Part shown: piece after piece, positions 45,481 to 57,277 of the stretch
Position numbering within the stretch: the stretch's first letter is position 1
Layout of the letters: each line of letters starts with the position of its first letter
DNA from: Fasciolopsis buskii
Taxonomy: Eukaryota; Platyhelminthes; Trematoda; Plagiorchiida; Fasciolidae
Reading direction: 5' to 3'
Length of the DNA: 64,000 nucleotides
Assembly (NCBI GenBank): GCA_008360955.1
Contig: LUCM01002402.1
Location: 313,923-377,922, forward strand
The notes under the pieces: generated by a model
What the model was told of the DNA's origin: nothing
Databases searched by the model: none
What the model saw: the letters and a program-made list of their open reading frames with translations, nothing else
Program-made: the position numbers and the translations under genes

Positions 45481-46405
45481 ATACGAGGTTTATAATGAAA
45501 TATGTTACTGCATACTGGGAAATATTAACCGCGAAGTGTAAGACTGAATGAGACGCATGCGGCTTCGAAGTATGATCATCGGTAAACAGGATTACTGTGC
45601 TAACGAAGGAGAGCGCAAATATGATCAGGTAAGCTTATCTGTGTGTTCACAATATTATACTACTTGCCGTTCAGCACATCGTTGTAAAAAACTTAGAGAG
45701 CAATATATCAGGTAACATTGCAGTCGAACTGGTAGCTTTATATAGAATGTTTCAACCGTTACCTGGACGGATTACATTTTTTGACTTCGGCCATTTGGAA
45801 AGATGTAAATAATGTCGTTTTCTGCAGTGGTGGCAGCAGGCCACGCACGAGAAGCCGCATAGTTTTTTGTCTCTAAGGCACTAACAATTTACTTCACAAC
45901 TTGCACCCGCTACACTGAGGCGATTCATTATAAGCTGCAATGCCATGTTTCATGGAAATAACCTCTAGAAGAATAAGTGTCAAAAAACAAATTAATCAAC
46001 TTCATCAATTTTTCGTGACCCCACTGTGGCACGCCAAGCTCGTTCTGAGGTTAAGGGAGGTCACCATTTGGTTCTGATAACTAGACACAAATTTCCAAAA
46101 CAGTAGTATCCATAGGCTGCTTCATGTACTAATCAGTGTGTTCCCCCATTGGATGCGTTTTGCACCAGGGTATAGCGATTCGTCGTTGTTTTACTGGAGA
46201 CATTATCTCGCAAGCTGTTGCTTTTCACCATTGGTCTGTAACAACCACTGTGGTTTTAATGAAGCCACCAGATCACTGAGCCCTTGAACAGAGAAACCTC
46301 TTTCAAGCGGCGTTTGGTTTCTGCTACTGAGTTACCAGTTGAGATAAATCTGTCGCTGTAAATCACTTTTAGTCACTGATGAATTTGTGCATTTGGATCT
46401 TCCAG

Positions 46406-46464
46406 ATGAACGCGCATCATCAATACGGTGAATATTGTTCAAATGACAAGCTTGGGATACATCG
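46406..46464 (+). CDS. Small candidate exon
   Basis: The acceptor TTTGGATCTTCCAG and the donor ATCG|GTAACT frame 19 codons and 2 nt (MNAHHQYGEYCSNDK...). It begins with ATG, but probably is internal. Short, so support is limited. Confidence 0.3.
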
Positions 46465-46765
46465 GTAACTTTTGCGCTTGTCCAAGTTCTTTTCTTTGCC
46501 CTGTCATACATCCGATCCGTGATATGGATGTGTATTTAATCCGATCGGTCGGATTGAAACGCTTATCGCCAGTGCGGTTTCCAGTCATCATCGAAACCGT
46601 ACAGTTTTTTCGAGACCATTCGGCCTCTCACTGAATGACGAAAGTTAAGAAGCACAGGGACATTTATGATAATTATCTTTAATACGCATTGAAGACCATT
46701 GGATGTTTGACTCCATGGGGCCTTAGCAGAATGCAACAAAGGCAAAGTGAAAAATATGCACCAAC

Positions 46766-47022
46766 CTATCCGCAACAGTTATTCCGTAGCGGAGTTTTTC
46801 AAATACAATAAAGATAACTCCGAAGAAGTCATTAGACGATAATTTCATACAAACGACTGAAGTGTGTGTATTGGGCAAGCGAATGTACACATCCATTTTA
46901 AGGGCTATTTGATGGAACAAGCTGTCATCATGGTTCGAAGTGCTGCAGACACACGGAACCGCTGAAGAATGTTTTTGTACTTCTTGGAGAACGATCCGCA
47001 AATCGTCACGGTTTATTATCGT
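46766..47022 (-). CDS. Internal exon, unrecognised protein
   Basis: After GCAGTCAG, 85 codons and 2 nt are open in phase 0 (TIINRDDLRIVLQEVQKHSS...LRYGITVADR) to G|GTTGGT. If that weak donor is not used the frame ends at 46723. Domain-like, with a helical start and beta-like VVCMKLSSNDFFGVIFIVF. Confidence 0.5.
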
Positions 47023-47029
47023 CTGACTG

Positions 47030-48070
47030 CATGAACTATTTCAAGAACTTCTATGCCCGGTGGGACAGCATCCATGCGACCGGACATGGGCGAAGTTGCT
47101 AAAAATACGAATTGCAATTGTATTTATTCACTAAAAATTTCAATGAAAAATGCGGGAAAGCCGTCATTTGCTTCCACACTGCTGTACAGCATTATGTGAG
47201 AAACCACAAAAAGCCATGCTGTGTCCGTACTAATCTTGATGGAATAACGTGATTGTGATAAATTGGAAACTAATCATGCAGTCATATTGAAACGATTGCA
47301 CAATTTAAATATTTCTGACGTAATGTTTTTTTGATTGCCAACTCAAGTTATTACTAATTCACATTGCAAGTATATCCACATTAATTACTCACTCATTTAT
47401 CTATTCACCTTAGAGTTCATTTATGATTCCGAAGGTGGCTAGGTTCGCAGTGAGCAGCGAGATGAGTCACCCGTGTAAAGGAATTACCCTAAATCGGTGA
47501 TCCGCACAGCTCTTTTACTGGGTCAAAAAATGCAACAGTCATGGTGAAAAAGTTGCGGCCACTATGGTTGAAAGTTTTCGGATGTAGCATATGGGTATGC
47601 GGTAAAAGAATGATGGTCTTTTAAAACAACATTACAAAAAGGTTCATGGGAAAAGTGCACCGAAACCAAGAAGGGGATGCCCATATTTTAAATATTCGCT
47701 TTTGTACTTTGAAGTTTTGGAGAAAAGTTACTGTCGATTTTGTCCAGTTGTGAGACCCAAACACAAATCAGAACATCATGGTTCTTGGGAGAGGGGAAGG
47801 TGGCAAACCAACTAAATGCTGCCCCTCACACGGACACTACATAGGTTTGACAAGGAATGCGAAAAAAATGATAAGTATATCTTCACATGAACTTAAGTTA
47901 CTTCCAATATTGCACGAACAGAAATACTTGCCTCACTTTATCAGCGTCGGTCAGGTATTTAGTATCGTGATTTTTGAATGTCACTTTTGCGGCATGGTAT
48001 TCGCCGACTGCCCGTCATTTTCCCATGTGTATGGCTTTCCGTCGCCTGAAGATGTTATGCTGTAACGAGA
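47030..48070. other. No confident feature
   Basis: A plus frame of 95 codons (47778-48065) has no splice support. It partly overlaps the SPRY exon's likely 3' side and is taken as a chance frame. Confidence 0.35.
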
Positions 48071-48080
48071 ATGAAACCAC

Positions 48081-48237
48081 TGTAAGGCCTTCAAAAGCTT
48101 TCACAGGAAAACCGTTCCGTTTGAAGAACAGGATGCGTGAGATAAAGTCCATATCGCAACCAACAGTATTATTCTCAACGAACCGAGGGCCCAGTTTGGT
48201 GGACGTTGTGGGCGATCCGTGAAATACTGATCCATAG
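48081..48237 (-). CDS. SPRY-domain exon (RanBP9/10-type likely)
   Basis: After TTGATGTGCCACAG, 1 nt and then YGSVFHGS.., LGPRF, NTVGCDMDF, ILFFKRNG and KAFEGL follow. This is the SPRY core order: the YG.HG start, the GP.F, the D.VGC turn, the FF..NG strand pair and AF. SPRY domains bind protein partners; in RanBP9/10 the domain sits before LisH-CTLH-CRA in the CTLH/GID ubiquitin ligase. The spacing from SYG to the GC turn fits that class best, but other SPRY proteins are possible. The 3' border (ACA|GTGGTT) is weak, and neighbouring exons are not seen. Confidence 0.65.
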
Positions 48238-48700
48238 CTGTGGCACATCAATGAGCTATGCTCTGTGCCGGTGTTTCACCAGAACTGACGCCCTGAAAGC
48301 CACCCAACAGCTATAGATTCGCCACTGCCTCGGCGACCAGATACTATGGTTTCAGTGTATTATTTGCTGGTGGTCAATGGGATGTGAGCATCAACTCTTA
48401 CACATCTAGCTTCGCCGTTTGCGCAGTTTTTATCTCGATGCATGCCGAAGCCGCTGCGTTAAGCAATTGAGAAAGCGAACTGGAAAGTCGCAAGTATCCA
48501 GAGCGACCTTTGTTATTCTAAATTTTTGATAAGAACTGACATTCAGAAAGATTTGCTTCAGTCTGACATGTACTCATCTATCTCTTTAGCTACGCTCCCG
48601 CGGCGAGGTGGATACGCAACATTGGCATAGACAGCTGGTACTGACAAAAGACGCGAAACGAGCCAATGACTGCTGTCTCCATACACTGTAGGGCTTTGGT

Positions 48701-49033
48701 TTAACAAAAGGTCGTCGAATCACTATCCAGACGACGAAACAATTGTTTTGTGGACCAAAATATACGCCATTCCTCCTCGCTGAAAAAGTTGAGAATTGTC
48801 CGGCCGGGATTTTCTCCAGTCAGGTACATTTTTGCGCTGAATTCCCAGTGATGGAAGTTGCTACCAAGATTAAAAACTGAGAGGAACTCGGACGATCGTC
48901 TTTCCGTGGACTGTATTTTGATTGCATTTAACTTCGATTCCTTGAGGCTGAAACTATCAGGGGAGGACTTCATCATCCTGCCCGCGAGGCCAATAACATA
49001 CTCGCAGCTCAGACGGACGATAAGGCAAGACAA
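48701..49033 (-). mobile_element. Gag-like fragment of an LTR retrotransposon
   Basis: A 110-codon minus frame holds FNLGSNFHHWEFSAKMYL, which fits the F.P..DF..WE.....YL opening of Ty3/Gypsy-type Gag, then NPGRTILNFFSEEEW in place of the usual R...LL.LLS. A polar stretch precedes it, as in Gag N-termini. No protease or polymerase part is seen downstream on this strand, so it is a fragment. Confidence 0.4.
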
Positions 49034-49497
49034 GGCAGAGAAAGATCTGAAATAGATGCAACACCGATTAATAACAGCTCTAGTCCGTCAGCGTAAATCA
49101 GGCGGAGGAAGATTTTCACGAAGGCAGAACCAACAATATCTTTCGACACAGGCATAACAGGGGTATTCGAGACTCTGGCCTCAGATGCCACTGTACATTC
49201 AATCAGGCTTCTTCTAACGAGCCTTCACGATCTGCCGAAGGGGGCTGTTCGAGGTTCTCTTGATACACTGAGTACTGAGGACCCTGAAAGTGCAAAGGAA
49301 TGGAGACGAATTAGAAGGCGGTCAATTTAAAAGCCCTACACTGGTTCCGTTCACGTTACAGTACATCATCGGATCACAAACGGTCAGTTATATATATCGT
49401 TGTTTTCTTGTGATAACGCAACTAGAAACTCGAACCCCTAGTGTGCCTGGGAATTGCACAGCCAACCTGAAGGAGTACTGATTTCTAAATGTAATCC

Positions 49498-49680
49498 CTA
49501 AGGGAAATAGTCACATCGCCAATCGACCATCTGTGCTCGAAGACTAACATATTTCGTTGTTATTACATATGAAAAAACACCCACTGTCACCATGGCCACT
49601 AAAAACAGGGACTGTGCCCACTTATTTTCGAGCATCTTCCACACCATGGGGCAATTAATAATTAACCACAAGTAACACAA
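49498..49680 (-). CDS. Weak candidate with one membrane segment
   Basis: A minus frame has MVWKMLENKWAQ followed by SLFLVAMVTVGVFSYVI, a plausible transmembrane helix. Splice borders are poor. Confidence 0.25.
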   Translation of the reverse strand: MCYLWLIINCPMVWKMLENKWAQSLFLVAMVTVGVFSYVITTKYVSLRAQMVDWRCDYFP

Positions 49681-50019
49681 TTATCATTATCACGTGTGAC
49701 ACTGAATAAATGTGTCACGTAATGATTTGAACCACTTAAGCTTTATTCGAGGAAACCCTTGGTCAACGGTGTACAGCTCGATGTGCTCAGTGTTCCTCTA
49801 CCCGAATAAATGCATTTTATTTCACCCAGCCTGCTTTCTAATTGAACAAGTGATAGAAATTATTCTTAATCTTATTGAAGTCTATAAATGGTTATTGCAT
49901 ACTAGATTCAGTTGTCTGTATCCGACTGGTTAATTACAGTGATGATAGTTAATAACTTGCCTGCCAATTTTAGCGAGAAACAAACTTGTTTTCTTTTTCT
50001 TGGTGAATAAATTTTTCCA

Positions 50020-50325
50020 TTATTTGCATTCAAAAAAGACATTCAAGGAAGTTTGTGACAAGTCTGGAAAATAAAAGCGGTACATTTCCTGTTTAAAAAA
50101 ACATCTTTGGTTGACGACAGTTAACTTGATGTCTGGTAGCAAAGCTGATTGCGAGATACAACTTAAGATCCGCGTTTCAGCCAATCCCACGGTAGCTCGG
50201 TAGAGTTGTTTTGAACCTGGGCTACTCGATATTATTACCCAATCGGCTTTGGGAGACAGATGACAGAAAACAGCTGTTACTTCAAGATCAATATTGGATA
50301 GTGACACTCTCAAGTCAGATGGAGA
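50020..50325 (-). CDS. Terminal exon, unrecognised protein
   Basis: A strong acceptor (TTTTCCTTTGTGAGATTCACAG) is followed in phase 0 by 101 codons (SPSDLRVSLSNIDLEVTAVF...) to a TAA at 50020. The first 70 residues look like a compact beta/alpha domain (AVFCHLSPKADWVIISSS). An intron could remove the end after CFFKQ. This is one of the longest supported exons here. Confidence 0.6.
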   Translation of the reverse strand, partial: SPSDLRVSLSNIDLEVTAVFCHLSPKADWVIISSSPGSKQLYRATVGLAETRILSCISQSALLPDIKLTVVNQRCFFKQEMYRFYFPDLSQTSLNVFFECK

Positions 50326-50405
50326 CTGTGAATCTCACAAAGGAAAATTCATTCAACCGGAATCGTGCTCCGGGCGCAAGGTTTCAAATCCGAATGTGTG
50401 TGTTG

Positions 50406-50431
50406 GAGAGCGAGAGAGAGAGAGAGCGAGA

Positions 50432-50467
<36 letters not shown>

Positions 50468-50468
50468 A
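50406..50468. repeat. Compound (GA)n(GT)n(GA)n microsatellite
   Basis: GA, GT and GA runs in series. They create false Glu/Arg and His/Thr/Leu/Ser frames on the two strands. Confidence 0.95.
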
Positions 50469-50599
50469 AGGTACGGGGCGAGGGTATAAGAGAGAATTTG
50501 TAACTGACGTCAAAGTAGCGTTTGATCGTGAAAATCGACAGCAATAAGAATTTTTGTGGGCAGATCTGCGTTCACTGTTTACTGTTCGGATGCAACAGG

Positions 50600-52160
50600 G
50601 CTCCGAGAGGAATTACCGACTCATTTGTCCATTAGTTTTTCCGCTTCTATGCACAGAACAGTAATGCTCAATAAAATGTAAACTATCAGTTGTTTTTAGA
50701 TTCTAAAAATGTCAGATTCGATTAAAGAACACTTAAAAAAGACGACTGAGATGTGACTCGTCAATGGGCTCGGCCATTTAATTGACTATCGACAATAATG
50801 TAGGCATCAAGAATCTTCTCCTTTCTACATTACCGGAACCATCAGTGGTGCAAATCTATCAAGTGGGAATCGAAACAGTGAAGAACGACTGTCGGTTGTG
50901 AATCGCAGTTATACGATTAGTCCCACTAGTTCTACTACTCATTAAGCTTTCGTTTACTACCAGTTGCCAGATTTTCAAACTACAATTTACAACTTTGCTT
51001 TGAACGGTTAAAATTTGCAGTGAATCATTTATTTATCAAATTAAATTCATTTTTTCAATTGTCCAAATAACCAGACTGCGTTCGTTTTTTTTTCGGCTAA
51101 ATAATGCACACTTTTTTTACCGGAGTTTGAGTTGTAATACCATCTTTGAGATGAGTTAGCCGCTGTGCAGGTGACGAGTCGCGGTAGATCAAAACTAGAA
51201 AAGCAAGGGATTAAAAGCACGCAGCCCAGCTCATAAACAAATCACGAAGAAACTAGGCGAACGTTTCGGTGACCGTGATTTCTAATTCGTAATCGGTGAC
51301 CATCTCACAATGGAAATCTAGCTGTGACCCGGTGATTCCAGGCTCCTGGTGAATTTAACCAAGGTTAACGAATCACTTGTACACTGTTTACACACTGAGG
51401 TATTTTATTCAACGTTTAAAATTTTTGGTTGCTTAGTTAAAGATTACTTATACGTTACAAAATAAAAGGCAAAGCATGGACATCTACCGAACTAAGCTTT
51501 ACGAGTGTGTGTGAAGGAACATATCGTTAAAATCTATCTTGACTCTAATAATTTCTCATCAAAATAAACGTACTATTTGGCGATACAGAATGGTGAGCGC
51601 AATTCATGCAAACGTGTTTTTATTAGGAATTAGAAGCTTATACCAACTACGAGCGAATTTACTCTAAATATAGACTGTGGCAATCAATTATAAGGGTTTT
51701 ATGACATTACAAGGCTGTTCACATATGTCTCAGTACAGACCGATAAGAACTACTTGATGACATGTGCTACCTCCACGAGCACATAACAAAAAGAGAAAAC
51801 CAGCTCGTATAGGGGAAGATGAATAATGATCACCGAAACACCTACAATGAGCAAGAAAGTTTTCTGGTCTTTGCTGTGGATTGTGGAACGTGTTAATCAA
51901 TACGTTCAGTAGTAGTCGTTGTTGTTGTTGTAGTTACTGTTGTTTCCTCATGAACAATTGGAAATTTTCACTGACAGTTATTTTTGAATGAGTATGCGAG
52001 TTAACTGAATAGTAAATGTAATAAATAATGTGCCACTCATGCGAGTTTGTGTTTATTATTAATAAGATACCACTGGTAATGAATACAATAGGACTAAGTG
52101 TTCGAAGGATTTTAGTCAAAAACGAATGGTTTGGATACTGACAACTGCGCAGCCATTCAT
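50600..52160. other. No confident feature
   Basis: AT-rich intergenic or intron sequence with a short GTT run near 51.92 kb. Nothing coding is supported. Confidence 0.4.
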
Positions 52161-52165
52161 CCATA

Positions 52166-52869
52166 GTTATTTTGCACCTTAACGTCAACGGTTGATCCTA
52201 AGCTCACGTAATATTGCCGGGGCGTCTTCTTTTGAGAAATTTGAAACAACTAATCCCCTTGATCAATTTGAGTAGAACGGACAGAAGGCACAGACTGCGA
52301 GATACAAGCACATTTTTAATCTTTCCAATCAGAGAGCATGTGCCCAGATGGTTAGTGAAACTAACGGCTCATCATTCACCCGAACAGAAAGCAAGGAACC
52401 CGGCCACCTGATTCACGAAACATCTCATGAACTTCGGTCACCAAACGGACCCTGAACAAACATTCCAAGTGATTATACGGAACCGTAACTCGAGACTGTT
52501 TGCTTTCTTTGAGGCTTTGTGGATCAACAGACTGAAGTCACCAACATGTGCGCAAAAACCGTCGATTCACAATGTGTGCTTGTCCAAGCATTAGCCAGTC
52601 GGCTTTCTCTGAACATTTTCTTGAGTTTATCAACAACGTTCCCCATCCGCCGCACCATATTGCTTCTTGTCTCATTCTAATATCAATTACCACGTTTTAC
52701 GTGCGCGACTAAGAGGACTAAAAGTGCTTGCATCACGCAATTTGTTCCCTATTTCCGTTCTATTCAGAATGATCAAGGGGATTAACTGTTTCAAATTTCT
52801 CAAAAAGAAGTCGCCTCGGCAACATTACGTGATCTTTGGATCGACCATTGACGTTGAGGTGTAAAATCA
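52166..52869 (+). mobile_element. Penelope-like endonuclease copy 2 bounded by ~100-bp inverted repeats
   Basis: The left arm 52166-52263 and the right arm 52770-52869 are inverted copies (for example GAAATTTGAAACA.. and its complement), by eye over 85% alike. Between them at 52328-52769 lies the segment nearly equal to copy 1, preceded by SRTDRRHRLR, a GRTDR-like GIY-YIG block. The frame is broken after NPAT. PLEs often carry inverted or partial terminal repeats; this may be a compact derivative about 700 bp long. Confidence 0.7.
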
Positions 52870-53748
52870 CTGTTGGGCAAAAACGTGCTGATCTTTCGGA
52901 CAAAAACGAATCATTTTGACTGTCTGACTATCGTCAATCAATAGGACGCTAACCCTTTGTTGTGGGACGGAACAAGAGGGCCTACTGTATGCTAGTAGTA
53001 AAAGAAAGATAACACGCATACAGCAGAGTTGAAGAAAACTGTACATTTCGAGACGTAGATCTACTGTTGCACATGGAAAAAAAACGGCGAATATCATTGC
53101 TACCCTTGGTGATATAATGCCTAACAGTAGATCAGCAGCAACTACTTTTGCTTTAACATTATCTCTAATAGCAATAATATCGTTACTTCAAGTGACATAA
53201 ATAATGTTCATGACTGCAGCATACACTAGTATCTCAATCACTCTCAATATGAATATTACTAAAATTAACACTTTGACTACTAGAAATATCACTATTACTC
53301 CTGCCACTATCATAGTCGCTGCAGTTTTTATTACTGATATTGTGTTGGTTACAGTATTTTTTTTACCTTTCCCCATTACAGCACGCATATTCCTCTATTG
53401 GGAACTGAATAATGCTGGTATAATACTTTGCAATATCGCCAATTTTAAAATTTCCAAAAAACAGAACATATTTCTTATCGGCACGTGACTGTGCTTTTTC
53501 AAGGCTACACTTTATTTCTCATTTATATCACACGACGATTGTCCACGCAAGTTCACGACTTGTTGGCTTTTTCTCTAACCACTACTAGCTCATAATGATA
53601 AACATTCGCATAGCATCAATTCGTACTAGTCGAATTTGAACTGGACTTGGTACATTCAACTGCATTTTTTGTGTTTCGATTTCGATCTCGACTGTCCATA
53701 GCGTGGTAGCTTGCAATCGTTGCCATGCCGTAATGTCAGCAGCGCAAT

Positions 53749-54051
53749 TCAGAACACTAAAGGTAAATGAGTACGAAATTGTTCTATCATTTTATCAAAA
53801 GGACCAAAGATGCCACATGGGAGCTTCGTCACAACTGACACTGGTGGTGCATAGGAAGCTAGATTAGCTTGAGTTCGAATTGTCTGATAGCAAATATATC
53901 CAATAGAATTTAATTCACCATCTGTTTGGGGCCGAAACTTGTTGATAAATACCAGGTTTCGGATGCAGACGATTTGGCCGAGATAACTTCCGAAATACAG
54001 CAAACTGGGCAAAATTTGTGTGTTAAGAGGCTGTTTCCACCAAGGGGTCAT
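53749..54051 (-). CDS. Candidate exon, unrecognised protein
   Basis: It is open for 100 codons from an ATG to a TGA. The sequence (LLYFGSYLGQIVCIRNLVFINKF...) is coding-like throughout, ending FGPFDKMIEQFRTHLPLVF. The most likely exon start is after TTAACACACAAATTTTGCCCAG at about 54012. Probably a gene end. Confidence 0.5.
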   Translation of the reverse strand: MTPWWKQPLNTQILPSLLYFGSYLGQIVCIRNLVFINKFRPQTDGELNSIGYICYQTIRTQANLASYAPPVSVVTKLPCGIFGPFDKMIEQFRTHLPLVF

Positions 54052-54227
54052 TTTTAGTTTAACTTTGCGCTACCGCGGCCAAGTAAGCGACTGAAATCTG
54101 CGTCAAATAACCTGACTCAGCTTGCTTTCGAAATGCTTGCTAATGCAGAATATTGCTTGGATGAATTTGTAAAATAGTATCCAAAACGCAAAAATGATGA
54201 AAATTCGGTCATCCGTGTAGACAAGTT

Positions 54228-54449
54228 TTATTTTACAAGTCCCAATAAATTTACAAAAAGAGAGAATGAAGTCTGACACCTAGAAACACTTGTGGGAAAC
54301 AGTGAAACAGTCTTTCTTCCACTCTCTTCATTCAGATGGGACTTAGAGTATCTAAGAACAGGATGCGAAAATGCCCAGTCTATTGGTTTTAAGAGCAGAA
54401 AAAATGAATCGCGAACTTCAAAGCTGATATTCGCAGGTGGCTGAATTAA
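54228..54449 (-). CDS. Candidate exon, unrecognised protein
   Basis: After AAAAAATTTTTTCCAG, 73 codons are open in phase 0 (LIQPPANISFEVRDSFFLLL...) to a TAA at 54228. A possible donor TCTAG|GTGTCA could end it near 54280. It may belong with 53749-54051 in one minus-strand gene. Confidence 0.5.
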   Translation of the reverse strand, partial: LIQPPANISFEVRDSFFLLLKPIDWAFSHPVLRYSKSHLNEESGRKTVSLFPTSVSRCQTSFSLFVNLLGLVK

Positions 54450-55199
54450 CTGGAAAAAATTTTTTACCATTTACAATGTCACATCGGGCTCTGACCGTAA
54501 CACTCCTGGACCAGTGCAGTTCTCAAAAAACAATTACCTGAACATGCCGCATCGAAATGGTCCTCGATTTCGGGGCAGACCGAATCCACGCGCGAACGGT
54601 AGTCATGTTTTTCTAACCTGAATGTTGCGCCAGCTGAGCTGCCGCTCCATGCTGGGGGATGTTTGAATAGTTCCCTTTTGGATAACCGTCGGAAGTTCGT
54701 AAACTTCCTGCACTTCGACTGATCGAGCGGCTAACCATTCATACTCAAGTGAGGTGTCCGAACACTTTGCTCAACTGGAAATACACGAGCGGTATATACG
54801 AGTGAGCGGTGTTGACTAGTAAATTTGAATTCCATAAAGGGGGAAAACGTTTAGCTTTCTCGTCCACTTGAAAATATGTTAAGCCTCATTAACGAAAATT
54901 CGGCGTACTAGATTATTTTCTTGGTGTGTATATACTGAAAAATTTAACAGCTGTTCTTTTAACATGCTTCGGTGCCTAAGATCCGCCTGTTTCCGTTTTC
55001 TGCATAAACCGATTGTCGGTTAGGAAAATGTACGCGAAAGTGCAGAACTGTTAACGATGATACACTTAATTCAGTTTACACAATCACTAATCACACACCT
55101 ATATGCCTTTGTATTCAAATGCATTCTGTCAGAGACGAACAATAGTGAAAAAAGTCCTGAAATCTTGGCTCAGAAGGACCACAAAGCATAGTAAATCAT

Positions 55200-55288
55200 T
55201 CAAACGCATAAATACCAAACTGAACAAGGCCTCCAATTAGTGCTTTTCGTGGTCTCATGGATCTCAACGGAATAATCTGACTCGAATT
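55200..55288 (-). CDS. Terminal exon (intron before it may be retained)
   Basis: The acceptor CCAATGAACTGTCCCCAG leaves 2 nt that complete a Glu codon with the exon before. Then FESDYSVEIHETTKS... has 28 codons to a TGA. The 75-nt intron is a multiple of three and has no stop, so both spliced and unspliced forms read through. Confidence 0.5.
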
Positions 55289-55363
55289 CTGGGGACAGTT
55301 CATTGGTAAGGATTATGATACCTTTTCGCCAGTTCATGTTCTGATCACCTTGACTCAACTTAC

Positions 55364-55408
55364 CACTATCGCCTGTCTCGAAGAAAAGTGTATACAACAC
55401 TAGTTGAT
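55364..55408 (-). CDS. Small internal exon with strong donor
   Basis: The acceptor is CATACGTCCATAG and the donor AGTG|GTAAGTT. It has 2 nt, 14 codons (QLVLYTLFFETGDS) and 1 nt. It joins 55288 in phase. No family is recognised. Confidence 0.5.
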
Positions 55409-56398
55409 CTATGGACGTATGTTGCACAGAACTCAACTATGATAAACCAGTCAAATTCGTTGGCTATTCTTGCGACTGAGCGATGTGACCCGGCATCCTA
55501 TGCCTAACTTTAGAGTTGCTCATAAAATGCAGTCATCGTGTTCTATCAAGGCTGTGAGGATGCCTAATTGCCGAAATTCTTCGTACGCCTTTTATCTTCA
55601 AAGGCCATGTTTCTGCGTCGTATAACAGAACTGATCCCACTGCTCCAGAGTAAACGGAACATTTGCTGATTAACTGAATGTTGCACACAATGGATGTCTT
55701 AGGTTAGTGAAAATTAATCGAGCATTTCGTGTTCGCGAAGCCACTTCGCCCGATGTACAACTGCCAATTGAGATACAATTGTTCACAAAAATAACGAAAG
55801 TACCTACTTCGCTCATCTGGTCCATTCGAAGAAACAGGTCCTGCTAGGGGTTATCCAAGTTTCAGATAGTAAGAGAAGTAAATTTTTCTTGGAATAATTA
55901 CCTTACTGTGATTTTCACCCAAACGCCCATCACCGACTCACGCCAGTACATGGGAGTGTGCTTTATTCCCTGATAGACAGCAGTTTTGGTGAATCTTTGC
56001 GGACATCCTTAAAATAGGATGGAGACAGCATATCTGTTTTACTAGCAGTGTCTTCTCAAGTAGACTCACCCAAATTTCCGACAGAGGACTCGTATCCATC
56101 CGCACGTTTTAAGCTTCAGTCATGATAGGAGGGTTCACGGAGGAAGTAGGCTAAATAACTTGCTCTCTAGAGTGTTCCGTACAATGCACCGGGTAACGCG
56201 CCTAAGAGTGAATCTGTAAACCCCTGGACTATTCGAGTACACTGGGCTTTTGAAATTTAGGTCGACGGTCCGGTCGGTTGTGACAACTAATGACTCTCGT
56301 TTGCATTTCACTCTTCCAAACAACCACCTTGGGCGTTTAAATCACCAGCAACTACTAAACTGCTCATCGAACGCAAACTTTAAAGTAATGGGACCAAG

Positions 56399-56637
56399 CC
56401 GCAGCAGAACTCGCCCTTGGCCGCGGAAGTGTTGTGGTCGATGGAAGTATACACACAAACGCGAACGAACAGGAATTTTCATCGACTGCTGTTGATGTAT
56501 ACGAAACCTTAGAAACCAGCTGCATACAATCGGCTGTCATTTGGGGATCAGTCAAACAAGGCAGCCTTGGTCCTCAAGCGCAAAATAGTCCCAACACCAG
56601 GATGATCGTGAGCGTTCAAAACGGAAACACCAATCAG
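56399..56637 (+). CDS. Internal exon, unrecognised protein
   Basis: About 80 codons are open (ELALGRGSVVVDGSIHTNAN..., ending VSVQNGNTNQ) and end at a strong donor, CAG|GTAAAG. The frame cannot begin before 56389 (a TAA), and the best acceptor is GACCAAGCCGCAG at 56402 or 3 nt later. The peptide is soluble, with alternating Val/Ser strands. No family is recognised. Confidence 0.5.
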
Positions 56638-57277
56638 GTAAAGAGCAAACGAGACACCGAGGTTATATCTGTCCTCCAAAGCATGGCTGCGAGGGTGGCG
56701 AACTTGTGCACGAGCCTATGACTATTTTAAAAGCTTTCAGAGTTCTAGTTAGGTTAGCTCCCTGTCCAATTGAATATGGCATATTAACACTGAAAGCATC
56801 CAAATGAAAGGGGTCTTCAGGTCAAAGCAAAGCGTGAAGTTTACTTTCTGCTCTTCCGCTAGTACTAGCATCAGACAAATCGGCCGGGTCCTACGTATTA
56901 GTGGCGTCTTGCATCACTCCCATGTGGGAAAAGCGGAATAAGTTTAACTTTTAGGTGGACTCATCTTCCCAACCAAGGTTTTAATGCTTCAAACGAGATT
57001 TTAGTGCCAGCGTAAAAAGAGCGACGTACAATTATGGAAAAGATTGGAGAGAACAGTATGGTGTATGCATACGTGCAAACGGCATTGACCAAAAATCTGG
57101 TCTTATGCTTCCAGAGGATTCTGTCCTTTCCCAGTATGCAAATCATACTACTTGCAACTGAAGTTAGAATAATTCATGATGGAAAAGTTGCCATGACTTG
57201 TCTTGTGAATGGCATAATGTCAGTAACACCGCGTTGTTGGTAGATGTAATGGGCCAACCTTTCGACTACCGTAGGTA

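Noticed and set aside
47778..48222. Two plus-strand frames of 95 and 82 codons
   Set aside because: They overlap the SPRY exon antisense and have no splice support.
50353..50547. Glu/Arg-rich plus frames and a Thr/His/Leu/Ser minus frame
   Set aside because: Translations of the GA/GT microsatellite.
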